From contig JALHNL010000001.1 in the NCBI GenBank assembly GCA_022843545.1, positions 57,581 through 121,580 of the forward strand: a DNA stretch of 64,000 nt. The letters are read 5' to 3'. How positions within the stretch are numbered: position 1 is the first letter of the stretch; each line of letters begins with the position of its first letter. Source of the DNA: Phycisphaerales bacterium. GTDB lineage: Bacteria; Planctomycetota; Phycisphaerae; Phycisphaerales; UBA1924. The notes under the pieces were generated by a model. It ran no database searches. It was not told where the DNA came from and was given only the letters and a program-made list of their open reading frames with translations. Positions 16,103-26,422 of this stretch are shown piece after piece. Made by a program: the position numbers and the translations under genes.

Positions 16103-16136
16103 AGCCGCCCCGCTCACCGCGGGGCGGCTGTGCTTT
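16103..16136 (+). terminator. Rho-independent terminator after the thioredoxin gene
   Basis: An 11-bp perfect stem AGCCGCCCCGC/GCGGGGCGGCT (16103-16113 and 16119-16129) with loop TCACC is followed by TGTGCTTTT. The descending arm and tail closely resemble the terminator at 34546. Confidence 0.85.
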
Positions 16137-16279
16137 TGGGTTCCCGGACGTTTGGCCGCCCGTGTGGGTTGTCCAGGCGATGCAGAAGGCGCGTGGGGCG
16201 GCGGTTGCAGTCAATAGGAGCGGCGGGTGGGCCGAAATCCCTAGGCCGGGCTGCGTGTAGCCGGCGTGAAGGAGGTTCC

Positions 16280-16666
16280 GTGTCCGCTGCTGATCGCAAG
16301 CCGGTGGTGATCGTGTCCGACGACGAGCCGCACATCCGGGCGATCGTCGCGTCCAAACTGCGTTCGGCGGGGTACGACGTTCACGAAGCGGGCGACGGGC
16401 AGGAAGCGCTGACGATCGCGAAGGAACTGACGCCCGACCTGGTGATCACGGATCTGCAGATGCCGTACATGTCGGGGATCGAACTGTGCGCCGCGCTGAA
16501 GAGCCACCCGGCGACGAGCGCGGTGCCCGCGCTGCTGCTGACGGCGCGGGGCTTTTTGGTGAGCGACGACCAACTCCTGCAGACGAACATCCGCGGGGTG
16601 CGGAGCAAGCCGTTCAGCGTGCGTGATGTTCTGCAGGACGCTCAGAATCTGCTGAAAGTTGCGTGA
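16280..16666 (+). CDS. Single-domain response regulator (CheY-like)
   Basis: A 128-aa receiver domain with all key residues: acidic pair D-D-E in VSDDEPHIRAIV, phospho-acceptor Asp in LVITDLQMPYMSG, Thr in LLLTARG and Lys in RSKPFS. GTG 16280 is preceded by AAGGAGG at ideal distance. Its stop overlaps the start of the following HD-GYP gene (GTGA), so this regulator probably controls that phosphodiesterase by protein-protein contact. Confidence 0.9.
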   Translation: MSAADRKPVVIVSDDEPHIRAIVASKLRSAGYDVHEAGDGQEALTIAKELTPDLVITDLQMPYMSGIELCAALKSHPATSAVPALLLTARGFLVSDDQLLQTNIRGVRSKPFSVRDVLQDAQNLLKVA

Positions 16667-18318
16667 CTGTCGTTCTCGGAGGCCAGCCCATGCTGACCGC
16701 TTCGCCCAACACCGCCGCGATCGCGCACGAGACGCTCAGGGAGCGGCTGGGACAGCTCAATCTCCCGACGTGGCGGTGCGACAGCGCCGGGCTGCTGGTG
16801 TCGGAGCCGCAGATCGCGGGCCCGGCGGGGCTGCTGCTGCGGAGCGGGCGGATCGCGGGGTTGATCTCACGGACGATCAAGGGTCTGGCGGAGAACCAAG
16901 GCACACAGTTGGTGGAGCCTGAGCCGGGGTTCTACGTGATCGCGGTGGCGGAGCGGCACCGACGGCAACGCTCGGGCTGGACGGTGGGCGTGGCCCTGTC
17001 GGTGGAGTTTCTGGACAGCGAGTGCTTTGTGCAGGGCTGCCACGGCGTGCACCTGGACGTGATCGCGACGCGGATCGCGCTGCGCCCGCTGGCGCTGCAC
17101 GACCGGGCGGGCGCGGAGGTGCTGGCGGCGATGATGGGCTGGGCGGCGGCCGACATCGCGTCGGGCATGGAGTCTCAGCACACGATCGCCGGGTTCACTC
17201 GGCAACTCACCGACGGGTTCGAGACCATCGACCTGCTGTATTCGCTGGGGCGCTTCATGGGCGATCCCACACAGCCTCACGAGTTCATCAACCGGGCGTT
17301 GGAGCGGCTGGCACAGTCGATGCAGTTCGGCTGGGTGGGCTGCTGGATCGGGGCTGACCCGCGGGTGAAGTACGTGCGGTCGGAGCGGACGTTTGTGGCG
17401 GGGACCCGCCCGCCGGCGCACGCGGACGTGACGGCGGCGGCGGAACTGCTGTGCGCACGCCTGACTTCCGAGAGCAAGCCGCTGATCCTGAACGACGCGG
17501 CGGACCTGCCGCTGCCGCGCGGGGTGCAGTGCCTGGCGCAGCCGGTGGCGCGCAACGCGCGGCTGATGGGCGTGCTGATGGCGGGCGACAAGCAGGGCGA
17601 AGACCCGCAGGTATCGAGCTACGACATCCACCTGCTGGAGACCGCCGGGGCGTTCATCGCGGCGTTCCTGGAGAACGCGATTCTCTACGGCGAGCAGAGC
17701 GCGATGTTCCTGGGGTCGCTCAAGGCGCTCACCTCGTCGCTTGACGCGAAGGACCGGTACACCTTCGGCCATAGCGAGCGGGTGGCCCACCTGGCGCGCG
17801 AACTGGCCCTGGCCCACGGCCTGCCCGCCGCGACGGCCGAGCGGCTGCACATCGCGGGGCTGGTGCATGACGTGGGCAAGATCGGCGTGCCCGAGGCGGT
17901 GCTGCTGAAGCCGGGCAAACTGACGGAGGAGGAGTTTGGGCTGATCAAGCGGCATCCGGAGATCGGGCACACGATCTTGAAGGACATCCCGCTGATGCAG
18001 GACATCCTGCCCGGCGTGCTGCATCACCACGAGCGGTACGACGGCAAGGGCTACCCGCACCGGCTGGCGGGCGAGGCGATCCCGCTGTTCGGGCGGATTC
18101 TGGCGATCGCGGACACCTTTGACGCGATGAGTTCCAACCGGTCGTACCGCCCAGCGCTGGCCCGCGAGCAGGTGCTGGCTGAATTGCGGCGGTGCGCCGG
18201 CACGCAACTGGACCCTGTCCTGGTGCCGGTGTTCCTGTCGCTGGACCTGTCGTCGTTTGACCGGCTGATGGCTTTCCACCGCGAGCATCTGGTGGACGTG
18301 ACGGCCCGGGCGGCGTGA
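16663..18318 (+). CDS. GAF and HD-GYP domain cyclic-di-GMP phosphodiesterase
   Basis: A 551-aa cytoplasmic protein. A GAF-like sensor lies about 185-345 (SLGRFMGDPTQPHEFINRALERL through AAFLENA), and an HD-GYP domain about 350-520 has VHDVGKIGVPE, KRHPEIGH, and HHHERYDGKGYP with the complete GYP signature and metal ligands. HD-GYP enzymes hydrolyse cyclic di-GMP. The N-terminal 180 residues are not assigned. It starts with GTG inside the stop of the response regulator, giving a two-gene signalling unit. Confidence 0.9.
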   Translation: MTVVLGGQPMLTASPNTAAIAHETLRERLGQLNLPTWRCDSAGLLVSEPQIAGPAGLLLRSGRIAGLISRTIKGLAENQGTQLVEPEPGFYVIAVAERHRRQRSGWTVGVALSVEFLDSECFVQGCHGVHLDVIATRIALRPLALHDRAGAEVLAAMMGWAAADIASGMESQHTIAGFTRQLTDGFETIDLLYSLGRFMGDPTQPHEFINRALERLAQSMQFGWVGCWIGADPRVKYVRSERTFVAGTRPPAHADVTAAAELLCARLTSESKPLILNDAADLPLPRGVQCLAQPVARNARLMGVLMAGDKQGEDPQVSSYDIHLLETAGAFIAAFLENAILYGEQSAMFLGSLKALTSSLDAKDRYTFGHSERVAHLARELALAHGLPAATAERLHIAGLVHDVGKIGVPEAVLLKPGKLTEEEFGLIKRHPEIGHTILKDIPLMQDILPGVLHHHERYDGKGYPHRLAGEAIPLFGRILAIADTFDAMSSNRSYRPALAREQVLAELRRCAGTQLDPVLVPVFLSLDLSSFDRLMAFHREHLVDVTARAA

Positions 18319-18406
18319 ACCCGGCGGGGCGGGCGGATCGCCCCAGCTCTTGACAGATCGGTACGGCGCGCCGACCGAGCCGGTGATGGCGTATTCTCCC
18401 CGGCGC

Positions 18407-20071
18407 ATGCTGACGTTCGCCGTCTTCGACAGCCTGGGGCCAGCCAAGCAGTGGTCGCTGCGCCACGCGCACGTGCTGGGCCCGGACGACGTGGCTCTGC
18501 CAGCGGAGATTCGCTTTGAGGGCGGGTTGATCCGTGTTCAGAAGCGGATCTCGGGGTCGGCGGCGCTGGCGCTGCAGCACGCGGTGCCCGGGGCGGGCGT
18601 GCTGACCCTGCGGACGTGCCTGCTGCCTGATCGCGAGAAGCCGTACCTGCTGCCGCTGGAGCTGGCGCGTCGGCAGATCATGCTTCTGTTGAACAAACTG
18701 GAAGAGTGGGTGCTGTTTGAGTCGGCGGGCGGGGTGATGGACCTGGTGCAGAAGGCGCTGGATTCGTTCACGCACGCGCTCGTGGTGCAGAGCCGGGGCG
18801 AGGCGGCGGGGGCGTACTCCGCCGAGTCGGCCGCGGCGGCGGGCGCCGCGCTTCACGACACGCTGCTGGCGAGCGAGGCGTTGGCGCTGGCGGCCTCCAA
18901 GAGCCAGCACACCAAGCGGATGAGCGGCGAGATCGCCGAACTGGCGAGCGCCCCCCCACCGCCCAATGCGCTGACGGACCATGAGACGAAGGCCAGCCGA
19001 TCGGCGGTGCTGGGGAGCCCCGGGCGGCTCCTGCCCGACTCGCCCAAGGTCGGGGCAGCGGTGAGCTCGGCGCACTTCACGCCCGAGCTGTGCAACGCGG
19101 CGACAGGCGGGCTGGACTTCATCACGCTCCCGATGCGGTGGCTGGAGATGGAGCCCAGCGAGGGCAAGTACGCCTTTGCCAAGACCGACCGATGGATCGA
19201 GTGGGCGGTGACGAAGGCGAAGCTGCCCGTTACGGCGGGTCCGATCCTGGATCTGGACCCCAACAGCGTGCCGGAGTTCCTGTACATCTGGGAGCACGAT
19301 TACGAGACGCTGCGCGACGTGATCTTTGAGCACGTCAAGACGCTGGTGACCCGGTATCGGCGAACGGTGAACACGTGGACGGTCTGCTCGGGCCTGCACG
19401 CGACGGGGGCGCTGACGCTTTCGGCGGAGCAGGCGCTGGACCTGACGCGCGGGTGCGTGACCATCGTTCGCAAACTGCAGCCGGCGGCGAAGGTGCAGAT
19501 CGAGATCAGCCAGCCCTGGGGCGAGCACACCGCGATGCAGGGCGGGGCCAAGACGATCCCGCCGATGCTGTACTGCGAGTGGCTGAACCAGTTGCCCGTG
19601 CCGTATGACGCGCTGGGGATCCGCCTGCAGATGGGCGTGCCCGAGCCGGGCCGCAGCACGCGCGACCTGATGGCGATTTCGGCGATGCTGGACCGGTACG
19701 CGCAGATCGACAAGCCCATCGCGCTGACGTGCATGGGCGTGCCCAGCGCTCCGCCCGCGCCCCCGGCCAAGGGCGACACCGCCGACCTGGATGATCTGGA
19801 CCCGGGGTATTGGCATGAGCCGTGGTCAGCGGACCAGCAGGCACGCTGGGCGGCGCAGGTCGGGGCGATCGCGGCGAGCAAGCCGTATGTGCAGAGCCTG
19901 TGCTGGCAGGACCTCTTTGATCCGGCCCTGCCGCAGGACGCGTGGATGCCCGCGGGCGGGATGATGTCGGCGTCGGCGGCGCCCAAGCCCGGGTGGAAGG
20001 CCCTGCGTGATCTGCGCCAAGCGCTCAAGGACCGCAAGCCCACGCTGCCTGAGGCGGAGACGGGGCGGTAG
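18407..20071 (+). CDS. Degenerate GH10-like protein lacking catalytic glutamates
   Basis: A 554-aa protein. The C-terminal 330 residues have the course of a GH10 xylanase barrel (FTPELCNAATGGLDFITLPM, WIEWAVTKAKLPVTAGPIL, and the end PYVQSLCWQDLFDP). The acid/base site, usually D-V-V-N-E, reads NTWTVCSGLHATG, and the nucleophile site, usually I-T-E-F-D, reads PIALTCMGVPS, so both Glu residues are absent. The N-terminal 190 residues resemble a carbohydrate-binding-like jelly roll (PAEIRFEGGLIRVQ). No signal peptide is visible. A binding or scaffold role is more likely than hydrolysis. TATTCT is 9 nt before ATG 18407. Confidence 0.7.
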   Translation: MLTFAVFDSLGPAKQWSLRHAHVLGPDDVALPAEIRFEGGLIRVQKRISGSAALALQHAVPGAGVLTLRTCLLPDREKPYLLPLELARRQIMLLLNKLEEWVLFESAGGVMDLVQKALDSFTHALVVQSRGEAAGAYSAESAAAAGAALHDTLLASEALALAASKSQHTKRMSGEIAELASAPPPPNALTDHETKASRSAVLGSPGRLLPDSPKVGAAVSSAHFTPELCNAATGGLDFITLPMRWLEMEPSEGKYAFAKTDRWIEWAVTKAKLPVTAGPILDLDPNSVPEFLYIWEHDYETLRDVIFEHVKTLVTRYRRTVNTWTVCSGLHATGALTLSAEQALDLTRGCVTIVRKLQPAAKVQIEISQPWGEHTAMQGGAKTIPPMLYCEWLNQLPVPYDALGIRLQMGVPEPGRSTRDLMAISAMLDRYAQIDKPIALTCMGVPSAPPAPPAKGDTADLDDLDPGYWHEPWSADQQARWAAQVGAIAASKPYVQSLCWQDLFDPALPQDAWMPAGGMMSASAAPKPGWKALRDLRQALKDRKPTLPEAETGR

Positions 20072-20126
20072 GCCTCGCTTGGCGACTCGCGATTCCAAAG
20101 CAGGCTGTTTCGGGTAATCTGGCTGC

Positions 20127-20489
20127 GTGCCTGAGGATGCTCCCTCCAGCCCGGCCGACCGCATCGCCGGCCCCGCGAAGTGGACGGCGGTAGCGCTGCT
20201 GCTGGGCTTTGCGCTGTTCCTGGCGCTGTGGACGGGGCTGTGGCGGACGCCCGCGCCGGCGGTGGTGAGCGCGGCGGACGACGCGCTGGACACCCGGCTG
20301 GACCTGAACTCGGCCTCGGTGGCGGCGCTGGAGCAGTTGCCCGGCGTGGGCCCCGCGCTGGCGGAGCGGATCGTGGCGGACCGGGGGGCGAACGGGCCGT
20401 TCACGTCGGTGGATGCGCTGGACCGGGTTCCGGGGATCGGGCCCAAGATCATCGAGCGGGTTCGTGACCGCGTGCGCGTGGGTGAGTAG
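20127..20489 (+). CDS. ComEA-like helix-hairpin-helix membrane protein
   Basis: A 120-aa protein with one membrane span (about 18-36, WTAVALLLGFALFLALW) and two helix-hairpin-helix units: LDLNSASVAALEQLPGVGPALAERIV and TSVDALDRVPGIGPKIIERV. ComEA-type proteins bind DNA at the outer face of the membrane during uptake. The start is GTG 20127, exactly 6 nt after TAATCT, a leaderless-type start. It precedes mfd, but a separate hexamer before mfd suggests they are transcribed separately. Confidence 0.88.
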   Translation: MPEDAPSSPADRIAGPAKWTAVALLLGFALFLALWTGLWRTPAPAVVSAADDALDTRLDLNSASVAALEQLPGVGPALAERIVADRGANGPFTSVDALDRVPGIGPKIIERVRDRVRVGE

Positions 20490-20509
20490 GCCGCTACGCT
20501 CGGAGTCGA

Positions 20510-23500
20510 ATGGACCTGATCGCCCTGATCTCGTCCCACCCGTCGGTGGCGCGGTTGATCGAGGAGGCGGTGCGCGCACGCCGAGCGGTGGCCCGGGGGT
20601 CTTCAGGCTCATCCACACCCCTGCTGGCCGGGGCGGTGGCGGCGGCGGCAAGCCGTCCCGTGCTGCTGGTGACGGCGCACACCGACGAAGCGGACGACGC
20701 GGAAGCCACGCTGGTGGCGGCGAAAGTCCCGTGCGTGCTGCTGCCCGCGCTGCAGGCCTTGCCCGGCGAGACCCACGCGGCGGCGGAACTGCTCTCGGCC
20801 CGGCTGGGCGTGGTGAGGAGGGCGCTGGGGTGGGCGACGGCGCCGCCCCAACCCGGTACGGTGATCATCGCGCCCATCCCCGCGCTGATGCAGACCGTGC
20901 CCACCGAGCGACAGTTGGAGGGCGAGTTGCTCGAGGTGGTCACGGGTGATCGGCGCGGGCCGGGCGTGATCGCGTCGTGGCTGGCCGGCGCGGGCTACAC
21001 GCGTGTGGACGCGGTGGAGGAGCCGGGCGATTACGCGCTGCGAGGTGGGATTCTCGATGTGTTCGCGCCGGGGGACTCCTCGAGCGCGGTGGTGGATGAG
21101 CAGGGGCGCGGCGTGAGCGCGGGCGGCGTGCCCGTCCGACTCGACTTCTTCGGCGACCAGATCGACAAGATCGCGGAGATCGACCTGGACACCATGGGGC
21201 TGGACCGCACCGTGCAGGCGGCCCGGTTCATCCGCGTCGGCGAGCCCGACCCGTCGGCGAAGCCCGAGCCGGGGCGGTGCTTCGTGGACCTCTTGCCCGC
21301 GCGCACGATCGCGATCCTGCACGAGTTGATGGAGATCACGGAGCAGGGGCGAGGGTACTACGAGCGGCTGACGGGCTCGCATGATGTTCTGGGTCTGCCC
21401 GCGGTGCTCAAGGCCGTGGTGCAGCGGCTGGCGTCGGTCATCGAGGTCACGTCCATCGGGCAGTATGCGGGGAACACAGCGGGCGGCGGGCCGGGGACGG
21501 ACCCGGTGATCGAACTGCCGGTGGGCCCGCCGATGGCGCTGCCCGACGAGGTTCCCGACGCGATCAAGGATCTGGTGCGGCTGGCGCGGGGGGAAGACAC
21601 GTCGGGTGCGCCGGCGCCGCCCATGAACGTGACGGTCTTCTGCAACACGGGCATGGAGCAGGCGCGGCTGGGCGAGCTGCTCGACGAGTCGGGGCTGCTT
21701 GAGGCGGGCGCGGCGTCGCCCGTGCGGTCGGTGGTGCAGCACGTTCATGCGGGATTCTGCTGGCGAGAGGACAGCCGCACGCACTTCATCCTGCCTTACC
21801 ACGACCTGCTCAAGCGGTTCATGACGCGGCGGACGCGGGGCCTGTCTGGCGCGGCGCGGCTGAAGGCCGGGCGGGCGATGGACACGTTCCTGGACCTGCA
21901 GGTCGGCGACTACGTCGTTCACGCGGAGCACGGGATCGCGCAGTTCACGGGGCTGCGGTTCGTGAGGCCTCAGGACGAGAAGGCGAGCGTTGAGGAGCGG
22001 CTGAAGGGCAAAGCGGCGACCAAGGCGAGCAGCGCGGAGCCGGAGGAGTTCCTCACGCTCGAGTTTGCCGGGGGCACCAAGCTGCACGTGCCCGCGGTGA
22101 AGGTGGACCTGGTCACCAAGTACATCGGCGGCTTCAAGGGCAAGCCGCCGCTCTCGACCCTGGGCGGCGACCGCTGGAAGAACCAGAAGGCCCGGGTGAC
22201 CGAGTCGATCCGCGACCTGGCGGCGGAGCTCCTCCGCGTCCGCGCCGCCCGCGAGCACCTCCCGGGCATCCGGTTTCCGGGCGACACGGTGTGGCAGAAG
22301 GAGTTTGAGGAGCAGTTTCCGTACGACGAGACGGAGGACCAGCTCGCCGCGATCGCCGAGATCAAGCGCGACATGACCTCGCCGCGTCCGATGGACCGGC
22401 TGCTCTGCGGCGACGTGGGCTACGGCAAGACCGAGCTGGCGATCCGCGCGGCGTTCAAGGCGGTGGAGTACGGCAAGCAGGTCGCCGTGCTGGTCCCCAC
22501 CACGGTGCTGGCGGAGCAGCACGAGCGGACGTTCAAGGACCGCTTCGCCGGCTATCCGTTCATCATCGAGTCGGTCTCGCGCTTCAAGACCGACGGCGAG
22601 ACCAGGCAGATCCTCGAGCGCCTGGCCAAAGGACAGATCGACATCCTCATCGGCACTCACCGGCTGATCAGCCAGGACGTCCGCTTCGCCGACCTGGGCG
22701 TGGTGATCATCGACGAAGAGCAGCGCTTCGGGGTTGAGCACAAGGAGCGGCTGCTGGCCCTGCGGATGACGGTGGATGTGCTCACGCTCAGCGCCACGCC
22801 CATCCCGCGGACGCTGCACATGAGCCTCTTGGGCCTGCGCGACATCAGCAGCCTGACGACCGCCCCCAGCGAGCGCCGGGCGGTGGTGACGGATGTGATC
22901 CCCTACAACGAGCAGCGGATCGCCCAGGCGATCAAGCGCGAACTGGCCCGCGAGGGGCAGGTGTTCTTCGTCCACAACCGGGTGTACGACATCCGCACCG
23001 TCGCCGACGAGGTGCAGAAGCTCGCGCCGGACGCGCGGATCGTGGTGGGGCACGGGCAGATGAGCGGGCACGAGCTCGAAGAGGTGATGCTGAAGTTCAT
23101 GCGCCGCCAGGCGGACATCCTGGTGAGCACCACGATCATCGAGTCGGGGATCGATATCCCCTCGGCCAACACGATGATCATCGACGACGCCGACCGCTTC
23201 GGGCTGGCCGACCTGCACCAGCTCCGCGGGCGCGTGGGCCGCGGCAAGAACCGCGGGTACTGCTACCTGCTGCTGCCCAACGACCGCCCGGTGAAGGAGC
23301 GGGCCAAGCAGCGGCTCAAGGCGATCGAGCAGTACAGCATGCTCGGCGCGGGCTTCAAGATCGCGATGCGCGACCTGGAGATCCGCGGCGCGGGCAACAT
23401 CCTGGGGCCTGAGCAGTCCGGGCACATCGCCGCCGTGGGGTACGACATGTACTGCCGGCTGCTGGAGCGCGCGGTCAAGGAACTCCGCAATGAAGTGACG

Positions 23501-24070
23501 CTCACGCCCAGCGAGACTTCGGTGGAGATCGGGATTCGCGGGGTGATCCCCAAGACGTATGTGCCCAGCGACCAGCGCCGCTTGGAGGCGTACCGGCGCG
23601 TGGCCCTGGCGGCCTCCCCCGCTGACGTGCAGAAGGTGCGCGACGATCTCAAGGCCGCCTACGGCGAGCCGCCGGAGACCACCGAACGGCTGCTGCAGAT
23701 GGCCGAGCTGCGGTCGGGCGCGCGGCTGCTGGGCGTGCGGAGCATCAGCGTGCGCGGGAGCGACGTGATCATCCGCACCACCGACGGGCCCAAGGTGGCC
23801 GAAGCCCTGGAGGGCTCGCCGGCGCGGGTGACCGTGCTGCCCGTCTCTCGCCCCGACGAGATCCCCGAGGTCTACTTCCGCCCGCACAACCCCGAAGCCC
23901 TGGAGCCCGCGACGCTGCTGGCGATTCTGCGATTCAGGCTGGCGGGGGTGATGATCGCTGAGGACGAGCCGGAAGCGGCCCGGGCCATCCCCACGCCCGC
24001 CACCAAGCACTCCGCCCCCCCGGGCGCTGGCCGCCTGCGCGATCTCAAGAGGATCACGAAGCGGCGCTAA
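20510..24070 (+). CDS. mfd: Transcription-repair coupling factor Mfd
   Basis: A 1,186-aa DNA translocase that frees stalled RNA polymerase and recruits UvrA. Domain order is normal: UvrB-like D1a/D2 (1-400), CarD-like RNA polymerase interaction domain (about 460-570, [18 protein letters not shown]), RecG-like helicase (Walker [17 protein letters not shown] about 640, DEEQ box [20 protein letters not shown], and [18 protein letters not shown]) and TRCF C-terminal domain (1010-1130). All motifs and length agree with the family. ATG 20510 has GGAG 6 nt upstream. Confidence 0.97.
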   Translation: MDLIALISSHPSVARLIEEAVRARRAVARGSSGSSTPLLAGAVAAAASRPVLLVTAHTDEADDAEATLVAAKVPCVLLPALQALPGETHAAAELLSARLGVVRRALGWATAPPQPGTVIIAPIPALMQTVPTERQLEGELLEVVTGDRRGPGVIASWLAGAGYTRVDAVEEPGDYALRGGILDVFAPGDSSSAVVDEQGRGVSAGGVPVRLDFFGDQIDKIAEIDLDTMGLDRTVQAARFIRVGEPDPSAKPEPGRCFVDLLPARTIAILHELMEITEQGRGYYERLTGSHDVLGLPAVLKAVVQRLASVIEVTSIGQYAGNTAGGGPGTDPVIELPVGPPMALPDEVPDAIKDLVRLARGEDTSGAPAPPMNVTVFCNTGMEQARLGELLDESGLLEAGAASPVRSVVQHVHAGFCWREDSRTHFILPYHDLLKRFMTRRTRGLSGAARLKAGRAMDTFLDLQVGDYVVHAEHGIAQFTGLRFVRPQDEKASVEERLKGKAATKASSAEPEEFLTLEFAGGTKLHVPAVKVDLVTKYIGGFKGKPPLSTLGGDRWKNQKARVTESIRDLAAELLRVRAAREHLPGIRFPGDTVWQKEFEEQFPYDETEDQLAAIAEIKRDMTSPRPMDRLLCGDVGYGKTELAIRAAFKAVEYGKQVAVLVPTTVLAEQHERTFKDRFAGYPFIIESVSRFKTDGETRQILERLAKGQIDILIGTHRLISQDVRFADLGVVIIDEEQRFGVEHKERLLALRMTVDVLTLSATPIPRTLHMSLLGLRDISSLTTAPSERRAVVTDVIPYNEQRIAQAIKRELAREGQVFFVHNRVYDIRTVADEVQKLAPDARIVVGHGQMSGHELEEVMLKFMRRQADILVSTTIIESGIDIPSANTMIIDDADRFGLADLHQLRGRVGRGKNRGYCYLLLPNDRPVKERAKQRLKAIEQYSMLGAGFKIAMRDLEIRGAGNILGPEQSGHIAAVGYDMYCRLLERAVKELRNEVTLTPSETSVEIGIRGVIPKTYVPSDQRRLEAYRRVALAASPADVQKVRDDLKAAYGEPPETTERLLQMAELRSGARLLGVRSISVRGSDVIIRTTDGPKVAEALEGSPARVTVLPVSRPDEIPEVYFRPHNPEALEPATLLAILRFRLAGVMIAEDEPEAARAIPTPATKHSAPPGAGRLRDLKRITKRR

Positions 24071-24571
24071 GCCCCCGCGCCCGGCCCGGCGGTCGGGCCG
24101 CGCGGCGCAGGGGAAGACCCCGGGCCCGGGCGAGCGGGCATGTCTGGTGTCCTTTCGGCTCTGTTGACGGCCCGGTGCGGCTCACGCACCGGCTTGGTGC
24201 GCGTCCGTGCTGCGCGCACGGGCCTGTTCACGGTTCTTTGGGCTGTCCGCGCGGCGTGGACGCCCATGTTTGCTCCGAACTCGGGCACGAATGTCGCATA
24301 CCAGGACCTGTGGGCGATCTTGATGCCTGTCCGCGCCGCGCGGACAGACACATTCGTTCCATACGGCCCCGAGTATGGAGCATTCGTGGGCACCCAAACT
24401 CCTTCCGAGGACCCCCGCGGCGCGTCCGCGCGGGATTTGGGCCCGCCGCGGGGCTTTTTCTGCGGACCTTCGCGGCTGGGTGTGTAACCGACCGGGACGT
24501 TCATCGCCGCAAGTCCGCGGGCCATGCTCCATGAAGACATGGAGGGAAAGAACCTCCCGTATACTCCGCCC
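24071..24571. other. Gene-free interval between mfd and purQ with degenerate repeats
   Basis: These 501 bp hold no supported gene. Between about 24190 and 24390 there are several degenerate copies of a GC-rich block (CCGCGC-GGCG/CCGCGCGGACA) alternating with 'TTCGTxCC' or 'GCACGAATG' elements. The minus-strand translation reads GTNVSVRAARTG, GANMGVHAARTA and PVRAARTRT, which resembles the translated 63-bp repeat at 61.8 kb. A strong terminator (24413-24459) and a -10 element for purQ (24560) follow. Confidence 0.5.
24413..24459 (+). terminator. Strong hairpin upstream of purQ
   Basis: CCCCGCGGCG (24413-24422) pairs perfectly with CGCCGCGGGG (24444-24453), around a loop with its own small CGCG hairpin, and is followed by CTTTTT. 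It lies 340 bp after mfd and 112 bp before purQ, so it may end mfd transcripts or act in a purQ leader. Confidence 0.7.
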
Positions 24572-25381
24572 ATGCCCCACGCCATCGTCCTCCGCGCCCC
24601 GGGAACCAACTGCGACACCGAGATGGTCCGCGCGTTCCACCTCGCAGGGGCCACGGTCGAGCTGCTTCACCTTCAGCGCGCGATCGCCGAGCCTCATCGA
24701 CTGGCCGACGCCGATCTGCTGGGCTTCCCCGGCGGGTTCAGTTATGGCGATGACGTGGCCTCCGGGCGGATTTTCGCGGTGAAGTTGCGCCAGCGCCTCT
24801 GGCCGGCCTTGCACGCGGCGGTGGATCGCGGCGCGCTGGTGATCGGCGCGTGCAACGGCTTCCAGGTGCTCGTCCAGGCCGGGCTGCTCCCGGGGCCCGA
24901 CACCGGCGACTGGCCCCCCCACGAGGCCCCGGCGCAGGAGGTGGCGCTGACGTTCAATTCCGGCGGGCGGTTCATGGACCGCTGGGAGGGCGTAAAGCCC
25001 AACCCCGACTCGCCCTGTGTGTGGACGGCGGGGCTCGCGGACCAGTTCGCCCAGGGCGGGGCAGACGTGATGACCCTGCCCATCGCTCACGGCGAGGGGC
25101 GCTTCGTGACCGCTTCGCCCGCCGTGCTGGAGCGTTTGAAATCCCGCGGGCAGGTTGCGCTGACGTACACGTCTGACGTCAACGGTTCGGAGGCCCAGAT
25201 CGCGGGCGTCTGCGACCGATCCGGGCGTGTGTTCGGGCTCATGCCCCACCCCGAGCGTTATCTCGACTGGACGCGCCACCCGTTCTGGACGCGGCTGGAC
25301 CCGGCCGTTCGCCGCGGCGACACGCCGGGGCTGGCGATGTTCCGAAACGCGGTGCGTGCCGCGTCGGCCGTTCGCGTGTGA
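24572..25381 (+). CDS. purQ: Phosphoribosylformylglycinamidine synthase glutaminase subunit
   Basis: A 269-aa class I glutamine amidotransferase that supplies ammonia to PurL in purine synthesis. It starts with the typical IVLRAPGTNCDTE, has the oxyanion region GFPGGFSYGDD, the nucleophile Cys in IGACNGFQVL and the catalytic His-x-Glu in MPHPERYLDW. ATG 24572 lies exactly 6 nt after TATACT (24560-24565); an in-frame ATG at 24524 would place the promoter inside the gene. No purL or purS is adjacent. Confidence 0.93.
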   Translation: MPHAIVLRAPGTNCDTEMVRAFHLAGATVELLHLQRAIAEPHRLADADLLGFPGGFSYGDDVASGRIFAVKLRQRLWPALHAAVDRGALVIGACNGFQVLVQAGLLPGPDTGDWPPHEAPAQEVALTFNSGGRFMDRWEGVKPNPDSPCVWTAGLADQFAQGGADVMTLPIAHGEGRFVTASPAVLERLKSRGQVALTYTSDVNGSEAQIAGVCDRSGRVFGLMPHPERYLDWTRHPFWTRLDPAVRRGDTPGLAMFRNAVRAASAVRV

Positions 25382-25438
25382 AGTGTCGTTTGTCCGCGGC
25401 CTGCCCGCTCGCTCCGTCGTATCTTTCATCCGCCAGCC

Positions 25439-26419
25439 ATGACCCTGAGCGAATCCTGGCTAGAGCGAGCCGCCGCCCGCGCCGCACGGCGCGAGAAGCC
25501 GAACCTGCGCACGGTGATCGGCGACCGCCCGTGCGCGCAGTGCGGGTACAACCTGAAGGGGCTCGCCTCGCCGGGCAAGTGCCCCGAGTGCGGCACGGCG
25601 TTTCAGCTCGGCGCAGGCGGTGACGCGGAGGAGATACTCGAGCGGCCCGGCGCGTCGGTCCTGCGGGCGCTGTGGATGGGTACGGGCGGCGTGCTGTGGG
25701 GGGCGGCTCTGATCACCACGGGGCTCGCGATGCCGTACGTGTTTGAGTTGGCCAGCTCTCTGGCTCCGGTGGGCGGCAGCGCGGCGTGGTGGGTGGTCAT
25801 CATGGTGCTGGCCGTGTGCGCTGCACCGGGGGCGATTCTGTGGCTCACGGGCACGGCGCTGGTCACCATCTCGGGCGACAGCGGCGAGGGCCCGCGCCCC
25901 GCGGGCGCGTTCACCGCCCGGCCCGCGTGGCAGATCTGGTCGGTGCGGTTCGCGGCGCCCGCGCCCCTGCTCGCGGTGGTCGGGATGGTCGCGGCGAGTT
26001 GGCCGGGGCTGGGGATCACCGACGCGCTGGAGACGCCGGTTCGGCTGCTTCTGCTGGTTGCGGGTCTGGGCGTGTGGCCCCTGTCGGCGCTGCTGGCCGA
26101 CGCGGCGCGGCGGGTGGATGAACCGGGGCTGGCTGAGCGGCTGACGCTGTCGGGCTGGGCGCTGGCGGCGAGCGGGGCCGGGGCGGCTCTGGGCACCTGG
26201 CCCTCGCAGTGGCTGGGCTTCTTCGGCTCGGTGATTTCGGCGATGGCCTGGCTGTGCTCGCTGTTCATGCTGCCGGCGGCGTGCTGGTTCGCGTGGAACG
26301 TGTTCACACTGCGGGCTCCGCTGGCCTGGGCGCTGGGCGTGGCCAGCGCGCTGGAAGTCTCTGGACAGGGGCAACCGCCCGCCCCCGCGCCGCGAACAGG
26401 CGGACAACCCCGGAGGTGA
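25439..26419 (+). CDS. Zinc-ribbon multi-span membrane protein (paralog 1)
   Basis: A 326-aa membrane protein. An N-terminal zinc ribbon (residues 31-55, CAQCGYNLKGL ... KCPECG) is followed by about six hydrophobic segments from residue 75 on (for example WWVVIMVLAVCAAPGAIL and LLLLVAGLGVWPLSALLAD) and a Pro-rich tail. The ribbon plus membrane layout with the CxxCGYNLxGL signature is common in planctomycetes. It forms a pair with the next gene (3-bp gap). Function unknown. Confidence 0.75.
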   Translation: MTLSESWLERAAARAARREKPNLRTVIGDRPCAQCGYNLKGLASPGKCPECGTAFQLGAGGDAEEILERPGASVLRALWMGTGGVLWGAALITTGLAMPYVFELASSLAPVGGSAAWWVVIMVLAVCAAPGAILWLTGTALVTISGDSGEGPRPAGAFTARPAWQIWSVRFAAPAPLLAVVGMVAASWPGLGITDALETPVRLLLLVAGLGVWPLSALLADAARRVDEPGLAERLTLSGWALAASGAGAALGTWPSQWLGFFGSVISAMAWLCSLFMLPAACWFAWNVFTLRAPLAWALGVASALEVSGQGQPPAPAPRTGGQPRR

Positions 26420-26422
26420 ACC

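Noticed and set aside
20609..24010. A 1,133-codon open frame on the minus strand opposite mfd
   Set aside because: It is a complementary-strand shadow of mfd caused by high GC content; it shows no domain pattern, while the plus strand has every Mfd motif.
24182..25429. A 415-codon minus-strand frame opposite purQ and its upstream region
   Set aside because: It is mostly antisense to purQ, with no recognisable family; only its repeat-derived part is interesting and is reported as a repeat.
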